Below, piece after piece: positions 36,979-45,865 of a stretch of DNA of 47,564 nt. Source of the DNA: an uncultured Prevotella sp. (GTDB lineage: Bacteria > Bacteroidota > Bacteroidia > Bacteroidales > Bacteroidaceae). The notes beneath the pieces are model-generated. The model had not been told where the DNA came from, ran no database searches, and saw nothing but the letters and a program-made list of their open reading frames with translations. The translations under genes and the position numbers were made by a program. Where the stretch lies: the NCBI GenBank assembly GCA_945875635.1, contig CAMCLD010000014.1, forward strand, positions 1-47,564. Reading direction: 5' to 3'. Numbering within the stretch: the stretch's first letter is position 1; each line of letters starts with the position of its first letter.

Positions 36979-37817
36979 TTTTTTTCGTACTCTGTCATTG
37001 TAGAGAGGAAAACTCCATGCATCAGAGCAAGGTAGTTGAGAAAGTCATGTGTTAAGATGGCCTGTATGCGTCCTATGATGCCCAAGCTACGCTCTCCCAA
37101 GCCCAAGGGGTTGAGCATACTCGGTGTGTGTTCATAATAAGCGCCACTATTTGCACCCTCTGCCAAGACATTACGTAAGACTTGCTCTGTTCCGTTGGGT
37201 ACCTTGTATCTGCTTGTCAGCAAGTCAATCATGTACTTGCCGAAGAACCTCTGATACATTTGGTCAATCTCTGGTTGCTGGCTATCGTATGGAGTTTCCA
37301 CTTTGAAGTCTAATGTGGCAATTTCAGGATTGTTCCCTTGAATGGTCTTCTGCTCATAAACTATAAGATTGTCCCTCACCATCGTAAGAAACTCTATCGG
37401 GTCTATTTCATCACCATTGAAACGAACTTCAATGTGAAGGGTGTCATCACACACAGCAATGTTGTCACCAGCATTTACGCTTTTGCCAAAATTGCAAATG
37501 GATTCCTTGATATGTGAATAGACCACATCATAGACAGCGGAGTTTCCTGCTGCATAATTGCGATAGTTAACTGTTATGTTGAATCCTTTTTCACGGTCAC
37601 TGGCAATTCCAGATACTACACCTGTGGCAAGAGCTTTGAGCCATGTGTGGGGATAGACCTTGAAGTCTACTCCATGATGAAAGAACTCTTTGCCAGTCAC
37701 AGGGTGTGTCTGTTTACCATAGCCGAGTGTTATCTCCAAAGGTGTCGTTTCTGACAACTCAAATGGCATTGCGTAACCGCTTGGAGAAACAAGATTCATA
37801 GACTGTTTGTATTCCAT
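36942..37817 (-). CDS. M23-like (LytM) domain protein with degenerate metal site, shorter frame
   Basis: 291 residues in frame 0. The region 25-140 resembles an M23 peptidase: HHGVDFK keeps the HxxxD motif, but the HxH motif reads TLHIEVR, with the first His lost, so activity is doubtful. A 10-A run lies 14 codons before the stop and contains A-AAA-AAG in frame; a -1 shift would add about 111 residues. There is no signal peptide. It lies in the transfer operon after the pilin-like gene. Confidence 0.7.
   Translation of the reverse strand: MEYKQSMNLVSPSGYAMPFELSETTPLEITLGYGKQTHPVTGKEFFHHGVDFKVYPHTWLKALATGVVSGIASDREKGFNITVNYRNYAAGNSAVYDVVYSHIKESICNFGKSVNAGDNIAVCDDTLHIEVRFNGDEIDPIEFLTMVRDNLIVYEQKTIQGNNPEIATLDFKVETPYDSQQPEIDQMYQRFFGKYMIDLLTSRYKVPNGTEQVLRNVLAEGANSGAYYEHTPSMLNPLGLGERSLGIIGRIQAILTHDFLNYLALMHGVFLSTMTEYEKKKLLTTPYQAKG
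36976..36985 (-). promoter_or_regulatory. A10 slippery site (A-AAA-AAG), candidate -1 frameshift
   Basis: On the minus strand frame 0 reads GAA AAA AAA AAG CTA. The last heptamer A-AAA-AAG is the classic dnaX slippery sequence. The -1 frame then stays open for 111 codons. Transcriptional slippage on the ten A would give the same product. Confidence 0.6.
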
Positions 37818-37833
37818 GTCTTTGCTGATTTGT

Positions 37834-38325
37834 TTAGTTGAAGAGCTTTATGTCCGGCTTGACGATACCTGTGCCTGGTCTTAAGATTGGGTCAAACCTA
37901 TGGTCTGGCCGCCAGATCGGATTGTTGATGTCGGGAATGGTTATGTCTATTTTTCCCCAACGGTCTCCACCTGCAAAGTCCCCAGAGGAACTTCCCGAAG
38001 AGTTTGTGTTTCCTGCAATCAAGCCCGACTCTTGATAGTCGAAGAACTTAGGAAGGGCAATCGTCATACACAACATGGCTACACAACCTCCTCCCCATGT
38101 GAGAATGCGCTTCTTTACATTTCTGTCATTGTTGGCAATGGCATAATAGATGACAAACGCTGCCACTATGCCTATGATGCTTGCAAGTACATAACCTAAC
38201 GCCTGAACATATGGCGTATAGCTATAAATGGCATCCCCTGCAGTCCCAATGCCATCTGTAATGCTGTCTGCAAATGCCTGACTTGCAAACAGGCTTGCTC
38301 CAATTACTGTTAATGTCTTTCTCAT
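37834..38325 (-). CDS. Small membrane protein, DUF4134/TraE (VirB2 pilin)-like
   Basis: 163 residues from ATG 38325. Signal peptide MRKTLTVIGASLFASQAFA, then a short region (TDGIGTAGDAIYSYTPYVQALG) and two hydrophobic segments (VLASIIGIVAAFVIYYAI and GGGCVAMLCMTIALP), then a Gly/Ser linker and an Asp/Pro-rich tail. The plan resembles Bacteroidetes TraE (DUF4134), the VirB2 pilin counterpart, though the tail is longer. I prefer this start over 38418 because the longer frame overlaps the upstream gene and places the signal peptide internally. Confidence 0.6.
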   Translation of the reverse strand: MRKTLTVIGASLFASQAFADSITDGIGTAGDAIYSYTPYVQALGYVLASIIGIVAAFVIYYAIANNDRNVKKRILTWGGGCVAMLCMTIALPKFFDYQESGLIAGNTNSSGSSSGDFAGGDRWGKIDITIPDINNPIWRPDHRFDPILRPGTGIVKPDIKLFN

Positions 38326-38353
38326 ATTATTCGTATTATTGATGTTACTGATA

Positions 38354-39031
38354 TTACCGATGTCTATTGCGTTGTTGCTGTTCATCCTGCACCATCTCTT
38401 GATTTTCGGCTTGGGCAACTGTCTGTGTCTGCCGTTGTGAGTTGTTGCCTATCATCATCATGGCCATCAATGCGCCACCGACTTTTCCCAGTAGTCCAGT
38501 CCGACCAAATACCATATAGGCAGCAGCTATCAAAGCACCTATTCCCCAACCAGAAATTTTCCCCGAAGCAAGATTGTTGAAGAAATTTCCAAACATATTG
38601 GTTCCGTTGCCTCCAAACAGATTGCCGATGAAAGAGCTGATGCCTTTCAAAGTGTCCCCAAAAGTTCCCAACAATCCTTTTGTTTCAGCTGCGGTGTCCT
38701 TAATTTCTGAAATGACCTTGTTTGTGGTGTCCTTTACTTGCTCTACCGTGTTTTCACCTGTATAGCCGTTTACGACATCGTGCGCAAAGTCTCCGGTTCC
38801 GTCTGTTCCACCACGGAGCGTTTTACCTACAGCTGTGCCAATGGACTCGTCTGGATGCGAAAGTTTCTGCCATCCTGCGAAAGTTGCCACACTTGCAACT
38901 GCTGTTGTTTTCGGATTTTTTGCGACAGCGCCAACAACGGAACTGCCGCCTTTCCATAGCGTGGACGTTACTTTAACTCCACTTCTCCATAGTTTGGGTA
39001 TAACCCTTGTCGCTAATGATAACCAACCCAT
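38354..39031 (-). CDS. Uncharacterised transfer protein with hydrophobic segments
   Basis: 225 residues, Gly/Ala/Thr-rich, with a hydrophobic segment around 170-200 (GIGALIAAAYMVFGRTGLLGKVGGALMAMMMIG). No family recognised. The C-terminus is Gln-rich and basic (EQQQRNRHR). It lies between a signal-peptide protein (6 bp upstream) and the pilin-like gene, so it is probably part of, or a substrate of, the transfer channel. Confidence 0.7.
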   Translation of the reverse strand: MGWLSLATRVIPKLWRSGVKVTSTLWKGGSSVVGAVAKNPKTTAVASVATFAGWQKLSHPDESIGTAVGKTLRGGTDGTGDFAHDVVNGYTGENTVEQVKDTTNKVISEIKDTAAETKGLLGTFGDTLKGISSFIGNLFGGNGTNMFGNFFNNLASGKISGWGIGALIAAAYMVFGRTGLLGKVGGALMAMMMIGNNSQRQTQTVAQAENQEMVQDEQQQRNRHR

Positions 39032-39037
39032 ATCTTT

Positions 39038-39733
39038 CTATTTTTTAGGTTTTACACTCTTTGCATTTACTCTCCACACACTCAGACAATCTTCTATAAT
39101 TCCTGCCTTACCAGTTCTATGTGGCAAGGAGCCATATTCAATGTTGTGCCACACAAGTCCCATATTCGTGCATCTGACAAGTTTTGTCAATGTTGCTAAC
39201 TGATAGTTCATGTCCTTTAACTGAGGACGGATAGAGAACACCAGTTCTATGCGTTGCTTCTCGGTCATCTTATTATTGATACACACCTGACGGATTGTAT
39301 TGACGATGCCGACGCTCTTGTTTATGATGCTGACATAAATGTCGTTACGCTTGTTGTGCAAGGCTACGGCCACGGCATTTGTCGGCGCATTGCCAATCTG
39401 TGCAGACAACTTGTTCATGTTCTCACACAGATGATTGATCTCATAATAGAAACCATATGTCTGTGCAGCGTATGAGATGATGCTACGGAAGGAACTCAGA
39501 TAGTTGTCAAACTGCTTCTGGTAGTTGGCAGTGCTCTCCACTTCCTGCTTCAGCCACACATGTCCCTCGGTTTCTGCTGCCATAGTTTTCAACTGTGAGT
39601 TGTATTGCGACTTTGCCTTGTTGGTGTAGTCGATAATCATACCAGTCAAGACAGGATCCATCTGTGCATAACTTCTTGTAGGATTCATCCATACGAGTAA
39701 GCCAAGTAATATAGGTAATACAACGGTCTTCAT
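39038..39733 (-). CDS. Secreted helical transfer protein, VirB5/TraI-like
   Basis: 231 residues. Signal peptide about 1-23 (MKTVVLPILLGLLVWMNPTRSYA), then a mostly helical mature part with two Cys residues near the middle and end. The plan resembles periplasmic VirB5-like pilus-tip proteins of Bacteroidetes transfer systems (DUF4141), but the match is by architecture only. It lies 3 bp after another exported or anchored transfer protein. Confidence 0.65.
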   Translation of the reverse strand: MKTVVLPILLGLLVWMNPTRSYAQMDPVLTGMIIDYTNKAKSQYNSQLKTMAAETEGHVWLKQEVESTANYQKQFDNYLSSFRSIISYAAQTYGFYYEINHLCENMNKLSAQIGNAPTNAVAVALHNKRNDIYVSIINKSVGIVNTIRQVCINNKMTEKQRIELVFSIRPQLKDMNYQLATLTKLVRCTNMGLVWHNIEYGSLPHRTGKAGIIEDCLSVWRVNAKSVKPKK

Positions 39734-39736
39734 ACG

Positions 39737-40516
39737 CTACTTTGAATACAGTGAAACTTCCTTGGCATAACGCTTCCAATGTGACAATGACTGCAATGCC
39801 ACTTCATGCTTGTCCCTTTCGATCATTCCTGCTGTAGCTCGGTTCCAGACATCACTCATCCGGTAATGACGTATACTGATATACAACAAATGCAGCTTAT
39901 GTGAAAATGAGGATAGCTTGTCTTCCAGTTCCCATAAGGTTTTGGAACGTTCGGCTCCAGTGAGCATATTGGTTGATCCGCCTTTGGCAATGGCATCCTT
40001 TAACAATGTGAACACCGACAGCATTTCTGTAGTTGTTTCCATATATAGATTGTTCATGCTTATAGTAGCGGCTATACCTTGTGGGTTGTTGTTGACAGCT
40101 TTTCTTAGTTTTCCAAGTGTCAGCAATATGCGCACACCATCATCATAGATGTGCGTAGCTGCCTTTAATGCGGAAGCATAGTTTGTGGCAGTTTTCAGGT
40201 AACTGTTGTAATCTTTCTCCCATTGCTTCATCTTGGTAAATTCTCCAGCCATCGCATTTTGCGCCAGTGCAGTATTACGTTGTGCTTGTGTTTCCGACTT
40301 GACGGTTCCGTTAATGAGATTGTTGCCAGTAGCGAGGATTGTGTATTCGCCAGGGTTCGAGGTTACAACCTGCCCATATGTTCGGCTGCTTGTTATCAAC
40401 AACAGTATCAATGCGACAACAGACACAATGAGCCATTTACCGTTGGCGTCATCTTTACCAAAGGGAAACAAACGATTTTCCAATTTGCGGAATGTTTTAT
40501 GTGTTTGTAAATTCAT
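39737..40516 (-). CDS. Membrane-anchored or secreted helical transfer protein
   Basis: 259 residues with one hydrophobic segment at about 29-47 (WLIVSVVALILLLITSSRTYGQ) acting as a signal anchor or late signal peptide. The rest is helical and polar, with no recognised family. Its start overlaps the end of the PH-domain gene by 20 bp. It is probably a periplasmic component of the conjugation apparatus. Confidence 0.7.
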   Translation of the reverse strand: MNLQTHKTFRKLENRLFPFGKDDANGKWLIVSVVALILLLITSSRTYGQVVTSNPGEYTILATGNNLINGTVKSETQAQRNTALAQNAMAGEFTKMKQWEKDYNSYLKTATNYASALKAATHIYDDGVRILLTLGKLRKAVNNNPQGIAATISMNNLYMETTTEMLSVFTLLKDAIAKGGSTNMLTGAERSKTLWELEDKLSSFSHKLHLLYISIRHYRMSDVWNRATAGMIERDKHEVALQSLSHWKRYAKEVSLYSK

Positions 40517-40988
40517 GTATGTTGTGACGCTTTTTGTTTAATTCAACTCGTTCTCGTATCGTGGGAATCAAGTCCACCTTATTGCTAATGCCTACAAGGT
40601 CAAGACGTGGGTGGGTTCTATCTCCGCTATAAATGCTGATTGTTTTAATACCCAATAACATCTGGAAGAAGGAACGCTGCTCACTGTAATCTATGACCCT
40701 GTACAATTCAATGAAATCCCTGCTACAAGAGAAGACTCCACACTCGTATTTCAACTGCTCAGATGTGATTACATATACTGTTCGAGTCACATACAGATAC
40801 CGATAGAGCAAGTAAAGGATTAAGATGACGGCTACACCTATTATATAAGGTGGCAGCCACCTTGGTGTGAGCCCGTCACAACCTGCCAACGCGACCAGGA
40901 CAATAACACTGGCAATGGTCATTCCTTCTTCTGTGTAGAACTGCATCACTGAAGGATGTATTCTTATGGATGGATATGATATGCTCAT
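40497..40988 (-). CDS. Bacterial PH-domain (bPH_2) membrane protein
   Basis: 163 residues. Two transmembrane segments (about 24-60) are followed by a PH-like domain (about 70-150: VYVITSEQLKYECGVFSCSRDFIELYRVIDYSEQRSFFQMLLGIKTISI), the pattern of YdbS/YdbT-type proteins. Function in transfer unknown; it may organise the inner-membrane site. It begins 2 bp from the primase stop. Confidence 0.8.
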   Translation of the reverse strand: MSISYPSIRIHPSVMQFYTEEGMTIASVIVLVALAGCDGLTPRWLPPYIIGVAVILILYLLYRYLYVTRTVYVITSEQLKYECGVFSCSRDFIELYRVIDYSEQRSFFQMLLGIKTISIYSGDRTHPRLDLVGISNKVDLIPTIRERVELNKKRHNIHEFTNT

Positions 40989-40989
40989 A

Positions 40990-42744
40990 TTATCTGCCTA
41001 TATTATGATGGTGCTTCTTCTCATCACTCTCGCTGATTTCAATCTCACCGTCGCTGTTAAGGTCAATTCCTGCACTTATAGTCCTCTCATCATCGCTGTC
41101 TCTACATCTTTGTGTAATACGCTCCTCTTCTTGACGGATAAGTTGGTCATTCCAATCTTTGCTTCCGTCTTCGGGGACTTCACGGACAACAGTAAGGTTT
41201 GGCAGGGCATAACTCTCACGTTGTGTAGGATGAAAGAACTGTACGGTGTAAGTTTTTACCGCTTCATATGGTGACTCTCCATGACTGACCAAAGCATTGC
41301 TGTTTCTCGTGCCAAAGGCAGGATAGAGATTGAACTCGTTATAATTGTCAAAGTCTATATTTGAGACATAACCTTCAGGGAAATGCTTTTCAAGGAACTC
41401 CGTTACAAGTGTTTCCTCTTCCTCTGTCAATCCTTCATAGTCACCATTTTCAATAGCGCAGATAGCCCAATCAGGGATGTCGTATGTGCCAAGGTCTTTG
41501 AGATGCCCCTGCTCGCTTCCGATACATAGCTTCTCTTTCATCTTGTTGACATACTCTTTATGCAAGCGGTTGGCTTTATCCAATTGGTCTTTGACATCGC
41601 CTTCATAACACAGTCCGCTGTATTTCATGGACATGTATTCCTCCGCTTCCGTTTCATACTTGCCATATAGTTTGCCAACATCATCAGGCAAAAAATCTTC
41701 ATTACCTGACAGAAAGTTGTCTTTATCCATAAGCGAGCTCATGTATTCCGCCATGTCTTCACCATATTTGGGGATGCTTTCCTTGACGTGTTTAAGCTCC
41801 GTATTGAAATTCAAAACGAACTGTTTTCCTGCCATATCATTGTCGAAACATAAGTGGTGACAGGCATTCTGAGCTTCTTTGATTACTCCACGGAACTGCA
41901 TGACGGTTGGGTTGCCGCCAGTTGAGAGGAAAACCGCATCGGCGAGTGACTTGTCCTTGTGTGCGCATAGTTGGTAATATGCCATTGCATCATAGGCACT
42001 TTCAAACCACAGGACGTCTTTTGCATCTTTCAGTTCCGTACCATTAGGACTTGCTATCCATAGCCCTTCAGACGAATTGCTGCCAAGAGCCTTTCCTTTG
42101 TAGCCGCTTGTGCCGTCAAGACGTGGCTTGCCTCTTTCTTCAAAACCGACAACGACAGTCTGCCCTGGTAAGTACAGTGGGAAGGATAAATTTTTGAAAT
42201 ACCGTCCTTTCTGTTCCGAAGCCTGTCTTGTGGCAAGCATGAACGATGAGCCAAAGGCTTTTTGAGTGGCAATATCTATCATGCGACTCTTGAAGAATGG
42301 ATAGAACTTCTTGATGTTCTCCATATCGTGCTTTTTGAATTTTAGGACTGTGTAATCCTTAATATCAAAAGGCTTGACGTTATGTCTGTGTTCTATGATG
42401 TTGCGCATATCGTATTCTATTGGATTGTTCAGTAGACGGTTACAGACAAGATTTACAAGATGATGCGGATTGATACCGGCATGGTATTCCTGAAAGAAAT
42501 CCGGATGCTCCGTGATAAAAGAAATGACATTGTACACTTTCTGCTGTGGCGGTTGGAAACAGCATCTTCCGTTTGCTGTCACAATGAACTTGTCTCCTCT
42601 GACCCGGCCTCCATTGCTGTCAAGACGTACATATGAGGGATAGCGCAAGCCATCACGTCGATAGAAGTGATAGCCTGCGTCCTTCAACACGTCTTGAATG
42701 TCAATCCGTGCCTTGAAATCGTCGTATGATAATTGGTCTGCCAA
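40990..42744 (-). CDS. DNA primase-like protein with Toprim domain
   Basis: 584 residues. The N-terminus (about 1-90) resembles a zinc-binding primase segment with a CCFQPPQQK element. A Toprim domain lies at about 240-315: catalytic Glu in WFESAYDAMAYY, then VFLSTGGN and LCFDNDMAG with the acidic pair. It would prime second-strand synthesis in the recipient. An acidic tail ends HHHNIGR. It lies between a small hypothetical gene and the PH-domain gene. Confidence 0.82.
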   Translation of the reverse strand: MADQLSYDDFKARIDIQDVLKDAGYHFYRRDGLRYPSYVRLDSNGGRVRGDKFIVTANGRCCFQPPQQKVYNVISFITEHPDFFQEYHAGINPHHLVNLVCNRLLNNPIEYDMRNIIEHRHNVKPFDIKDYTVLKFKKHDMENIKKFYPFFKSRMIDIATQKAFGSSFMLATRQASEQKGRYFKNLSFPLYLPGQTVVVGFEERGKPRLDGTSGYKGKALGSNSSEGLWIASPNGTELKDAKDVLWFESAYDAMAYYQLCAHKDKSLADAVFLSTGGNPTVMQFRGVIKEAQNACHHLCFDNDMAGKQFVLNFNTELKHVKESIPKYGEDMAEYMSSLMDKDNFLSGNEDFLPDDVGKLYGKYETEAEEYMSMKYSGLCYEGDVKDQLDKANRLHKEYVNKMKEKLCIGSEQGHLKDLGTYDIPDWAICAIENGDYEGLTEEEETLVTEFLEKHFPEGYVSNIDFDNYNEFNLYPAFGTRNSNALVSHGESPYEAVKTYTVQFFHPTQRESYALPNLTVVREVPEDGSKDWNDQLIRQEEERITQRCRDSDDERTISAGIDLNSDGEIEISESDEKKHHHNIGR

Positions 42745-42772
42745 AATTATAGTTAGTTACTTTGACTGCATT

Positions 42773-43021
42773 TTATGGTTCCCACTCCAAAGGAACGAAT
42801 TGGCATGCGGAACGTCCTGCTGAGATTTGTAACATCGGAACATTATCCCAAGCTGCACACAGGAGTTCGATTCCGTTTTTCACCGGCTTCCAGACAATAC
42901 CATTGGATTTGAAGATGCCCTTGTAGAAATCGATAAATTTCACTCCAAGGTCTTTCTCAATAAGCTGAATCTCTTCTGGAGATACGCTAAACTGTTGTTT
43001 TCTCTTTTTCTTTTTGCTCAT
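42773..43021 (-). CDS. Small hypothetical protein
   Basis: 82 residues. Very basic N-terminus (MSKKKKRKQQF), then SPEEIQLIEKDLGVKFIDFYKGIFKSNGIVWKPV. No family recognised. It lies tightly between two transfer genes in the same direction, which supports it as a real gene. Confidence 0.65.
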   Translation of the reverse strand: MSKKKKRKQQFSVSPEEIQLIEKDLGVKFIDFYKGIFKSNGIVWKPVKNGIELLCAAWDNVPMLQISAGRSACQFVPLEWEP

Positions 43022-43041
43022 TGCTTTATATTTTAAGTTGT

Positions 43042-44679
43042 TTATCTTCCATGTCCCATACCGTGACTGTGCGCACCGACGTTGAGCCCTGCCTCAAAAG
43101 CTCTTTCTGCAATATCCTGCGGTGAGTCAACTCCCGGCTTGACATATATGCGTCCACTACCATGAACTTCTTGGTGAATCTCTGGGGATGGATGGGGATG
43201 CTTGATATGCTCAACATTGTGTGTGATGTCTGCGCCAAGATAGGTTGCTTCACTCATAGCGGTAAGTCCGGCACCCAGGAATGCTCCCAAGTTGAACCCT
43301 TGACGCATTTCCGGCCTGGTTTTCATGTCAACCTCATTGAATATCTTTGACATCATGCGTTGGCGTTGATAGTCATCCACGGCCATGAACTTGTCGTATT
43401 GCTTCTTGCTGATTTCATGCGTTATAACTTCTCCATTGATGACCGCACTCATACGGTAGGTGAACTTCTCGTCGTCTTTTTGATCTTTTTGAGGTTGCTT
43501 GGCTTCCTGTTGAACTTTTGAAGGAACCTTTTCCACCCAAATATCACCGACTTCAACTTCACGGCCATGTTTACCTTCACGATACCACCCTTTACGCTCA
43601 TTCATGGCTTCAAGGTCCTTGCCATTTGCGTAACCTTGTTCTGGATTTAGTGTCGGTGCAAAATGCTGCTCATTTTCCAACGGGTCACTGACAACTTGTG
43701 CTTCTTCCTGAAGTTGTTTGCGGAAAGATTCTTCCACTTCTGGCTTCAATGTGATAGAGATGCGCTCTTTACTGTTGAGCATATCCATCGTTACCTTGTC
43801 TTTGAAGTCTCCGCTGATGGCATTGTTCAAGATGCTCAGACGCTCGTTGAGTGAAGTGCTCTTCAACGAATTGTCTGTCAGTTTCTTGACTTCGTTGTCT
43901 GTCAGGTCATAAACGAAATCCTGCAGTGTACCATTTGATTGTACAGTCAGTGTCTTTTTGTCGGCATCCACAATGATACCATGGGATGAAAGCACTTCTT
44001 GCCACTTTTCATTTGTGAAATAAACATTTGAGGTTATAAGCTCCTTGTATGGTTTGGCTGGCTCTTGGGGTCTTGGACGTGTTACAACCGCAGGAAAGTA
44101 GGTTTGCATATCTTTCAGTGGATCCACACTCTGACTTTTGCTATCACCTTTGTAGTAATAACCATAACTGCCACTTTTGAGTTCTCCAGGACGTAACCGT
44201 CCGTCGGAGTGCTCAACTACCATAGGCGAAACTGCTACACCACTCATTCTACGCAAATGGAAACCTTCCTGCATTCTCGGTGTCCATCCTAAGAAATCCC
44301 TCCCAAAGGCGTGTGGCGGAATATTGGGATGGCGCTCATAGAATCTTTCTCTATAGCCATGAAGTCCCATGGCAACACGACCGTTGACATTTCTTGCTGC
44401 CACATAGGATGACGGCATATCGAAATCCTTTCCGACGATGTTGTTAAACGTCTTGTAGGCATTCTTGTTGGCATAGTTGGTTCCACCGTCAGCGAGAGCC
44501 TTGAACTGCTTCTCGTTGATGGGATATTCCAACAAAGGAGAGTCATGCCCCTGTACCAACAACTTGTATTGGTCTTGCTCTACGACAAGTTGGGCTTTCA
44601 TGCCATTTCTGCGGAGAAGGTCTTGTAACTGGTACGAGAGTTCTCCACGATAAGGCATAGATTCTGAACGGATGCTCAT
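43042..44679 (-). CDS. Large uncharacterised polyvalent-type protein
   Basis: 545 residues, hydrophilic, with repeated short alpha/beta modules of the sort found in Bacteroidetes element proteins (QYKLLVQGHDSPLLEYPINEKQFKAL; LTVQSNGTLQDFVYDLTDNEVKKL; YRMSAVINGEVITHEISKKQYDKFM). The three segments look like copies of one motif that ends in a K/Q-KAL or KKL helix. The C-terminus is Gly/His-rich and ends GMGHGR. Its role is unknown; delivery into the recipient is an inference from the tail. Confidence 0.7.
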   Translation of the reverse strand: MSIRSESMPYRGELSYQLQDLLRRNGMKAQLVVEQDQYKLLVQGHDSPLLEYPINEKQFKALADGGTNYANKNAYKTFNNIVGKDFDMPSSYVAARNVNGRVAMGLHGYRERFYERHPNIPPHAFGRDFLGWTPRMQEGFHLRRMSGVAVSPMVVEHSDGRLRPGELKSGSYGYYYKGDSKSQSVDPLKDMQTYFPAVVTRPRPQEPAKPYKELITSNVYFTNEKWQEVLSSHGIIVDADKKTLTVQSNGTLQDFVYDLTDNEVKKLTDNSLKSTSLNERLSILNNAISGDFKDKVTMDMLNSKERISITLKPEVEESFRKQLQEEAQVVSDPLENEQHFAPTLNPEQGYANGKDLEAMNERKGWYREGKHGREVEVGDIWVEKVPSKVQQEAKQPQKDQKDDEKFTYRMSAVINGEVITHEISKKQYDKFMAVDDYQRQRMMSKIFNEVDMKTRPEMRQGFNLGAFLGAGLTAMSEATYLGADITHNVEHIKHPHPSPEIHQEVHGSGRIYVKPGVDSPQDIAERAFEAGLNVGAHSHGMGHGR

Positions 44680-44699
44680 AGTCGCTTCTGTTTAAGTGA

Positions 44700-44915
44700 T
44701 TAGTTGCTGATACTCTCTTCAAAAAGCTCTTCACGAAAGTCCATGAAGGCTTTTGCAGATTCTACGGAGGTTGGTGAAAGTCCCTCGTCCTTGCAGAACT
44801 GGTGATAGTCTTCTGTTACCTCATCTGATTGCTGCAATACGAAATCAACAGCAGTGATGTTCCCTGCTTCGTATTCTTCACGCAGGGTGTCATAATCGGG
44901 ATAATTCATTGGCAT
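44700..44915 (-). CDS. Small acidic hypothetical protein
   Basis: 71 residues, strongly acidic (LREEYEAGNITAVDFVLQQSDEVTEDYHQF). No family recognised. The acidity suggests a protein-binding or DNA-mimic partner, but nothing proves this. Co-directional in the transfer operon, with 20-23 bp gaps on each side. Confidence 0.65.
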   Translation of the reverse strand: MPMNYPDYDTLREEYEAGNITAVDFVLQQSDEVTEDYHQFCKDEGLSPTSVESAKAFMDFREELFEESISN

Positions 44916-44938
44916 TTTGTTTTAATTTAATGATTGGT

Positions 44939-45850
44939 TTATCTTGTGATTTGTCGGGCATCATCGTATGCTTCACTATTTGAGAAGGTATGTCCTACAG
45001 AAATGTTCTGAAGATTCTCCTTAGGTATACCAGAATGACGCGCTTGTCTTTCCAGAGCTTCCAAAATGTCTTGTGTGAAATTCTCCTCTGGAACATACTC
45101 CAACATTCCATGTCTGTTAACCCAACATCCATCATTGCCAAAATTATATTCTGGCATGGATTTATGAACGACTCGTTTCCATTGTGCTGCACCACCAGGA
45201 ATTAAGACCACACCTTTTTCTGAAAAGAGGTCTATACCTATGGTGATATTGGCTGTCACTTTGTCCTCATCGGACATTTCAGTAGTGACCAGCTCGCCTT
45301 TCCAAAATCCTTGAAGCTCACTCTCCGATAGATCAAACTCATTGGTGACTGTCTGTAGGTTTCGGCCAATAATCTGTGTAGGGGCATAAACTACGCTGTT
45401 TGTCTCTTTATCCAATTGGACAAATGCCTTTACCTTTCTCTTGTTTTCCGTTCCGTCATCCAACAAGACGGCTTCCTCCACTTCTGAAACGATGGTCTTT
45501 CCTTCCAGAAGCAACTGTCGGTCTTGTTTCAAGAAATTTGAGAGGTCTGCTTCCTTCAGTTTTGGCGAAAACAACACATCTATACCATCTTCAACTTCTA
45601 TGAGGCAGAATTTGGCGTAGCAGTGAGTGCAACCAAACGGTTGCTTGATTGATATGGGTAATAATGGGGACATTCCACCCATCTCAATATTCTCATGAAC
45701 ATAATCAGGGAGGTCATAAATCATGTTCTCAGTAAGTCCGAACTCACCGAGAATGTCAAATGGATATTCGTCCCTATGAAATCTTTTATTCGTCATAAAC
45801 GTATTTTTGTGAATGTAATCTTTAGCAAAGTTACTTTCGTTTATGTTCAC
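44939..45850 (-). CDS. First gene of the transfer operon, uncharacterised
   Basis: 303 residues from 45850, or 285 from Met19 at 45796. Soluble, mixed alpha/beta, one HCYAKFCLIEVEDGIDVLF segment; no family recognised. The Met19 start is favoured because TAACTTTG (45833-45826) fits a -7 box and would put transcription start downstream of the first ATG. The protein ends DDARQITR. It opens the long minus-strand operon that runs to 27209 and is divergent from the 46013 gene. Confidence 0.7.
   Translation of the reverse strand: MNINESNFAKDYIHKNTFMTNKRFHRDEYPFDILGEFGLTENMIYDLPDYVHENIEMGGMSPLLPISIKQPFGCTHCYAKFCLIEVEDGIDVLFSPKLKEADLSNFLKQDRQLLLEGKTIVSEVEEAVLLDDGTENKRKVKAFVQLDKETNSVVYAPTQIIGRNLQTVTNEFDLSESELQGFWKGELVTTEMSDEDKVTANITIGIDLFSEKGVVLIPGGAAQWKRVVHKSMPEYNFGNDGCWVNRHGMLEYVPEENFTQDILEALERQARHSGIPKENLQNISVGHTFSNSEAYDDARQITR
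45826..45833 (-). promoter_or_regulatory. -7 promoter box of the transfer operon
   Basis: The minus strand reads TAACTTTG, fitting TAnnTTTG, 29 nt before Met19 (45796). The palindrome 45866-45880 lies upstream, where a regulator could act on it. Confidence 0.5.
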
Positions 45851-45865
45851 TTATATAGAATTATG

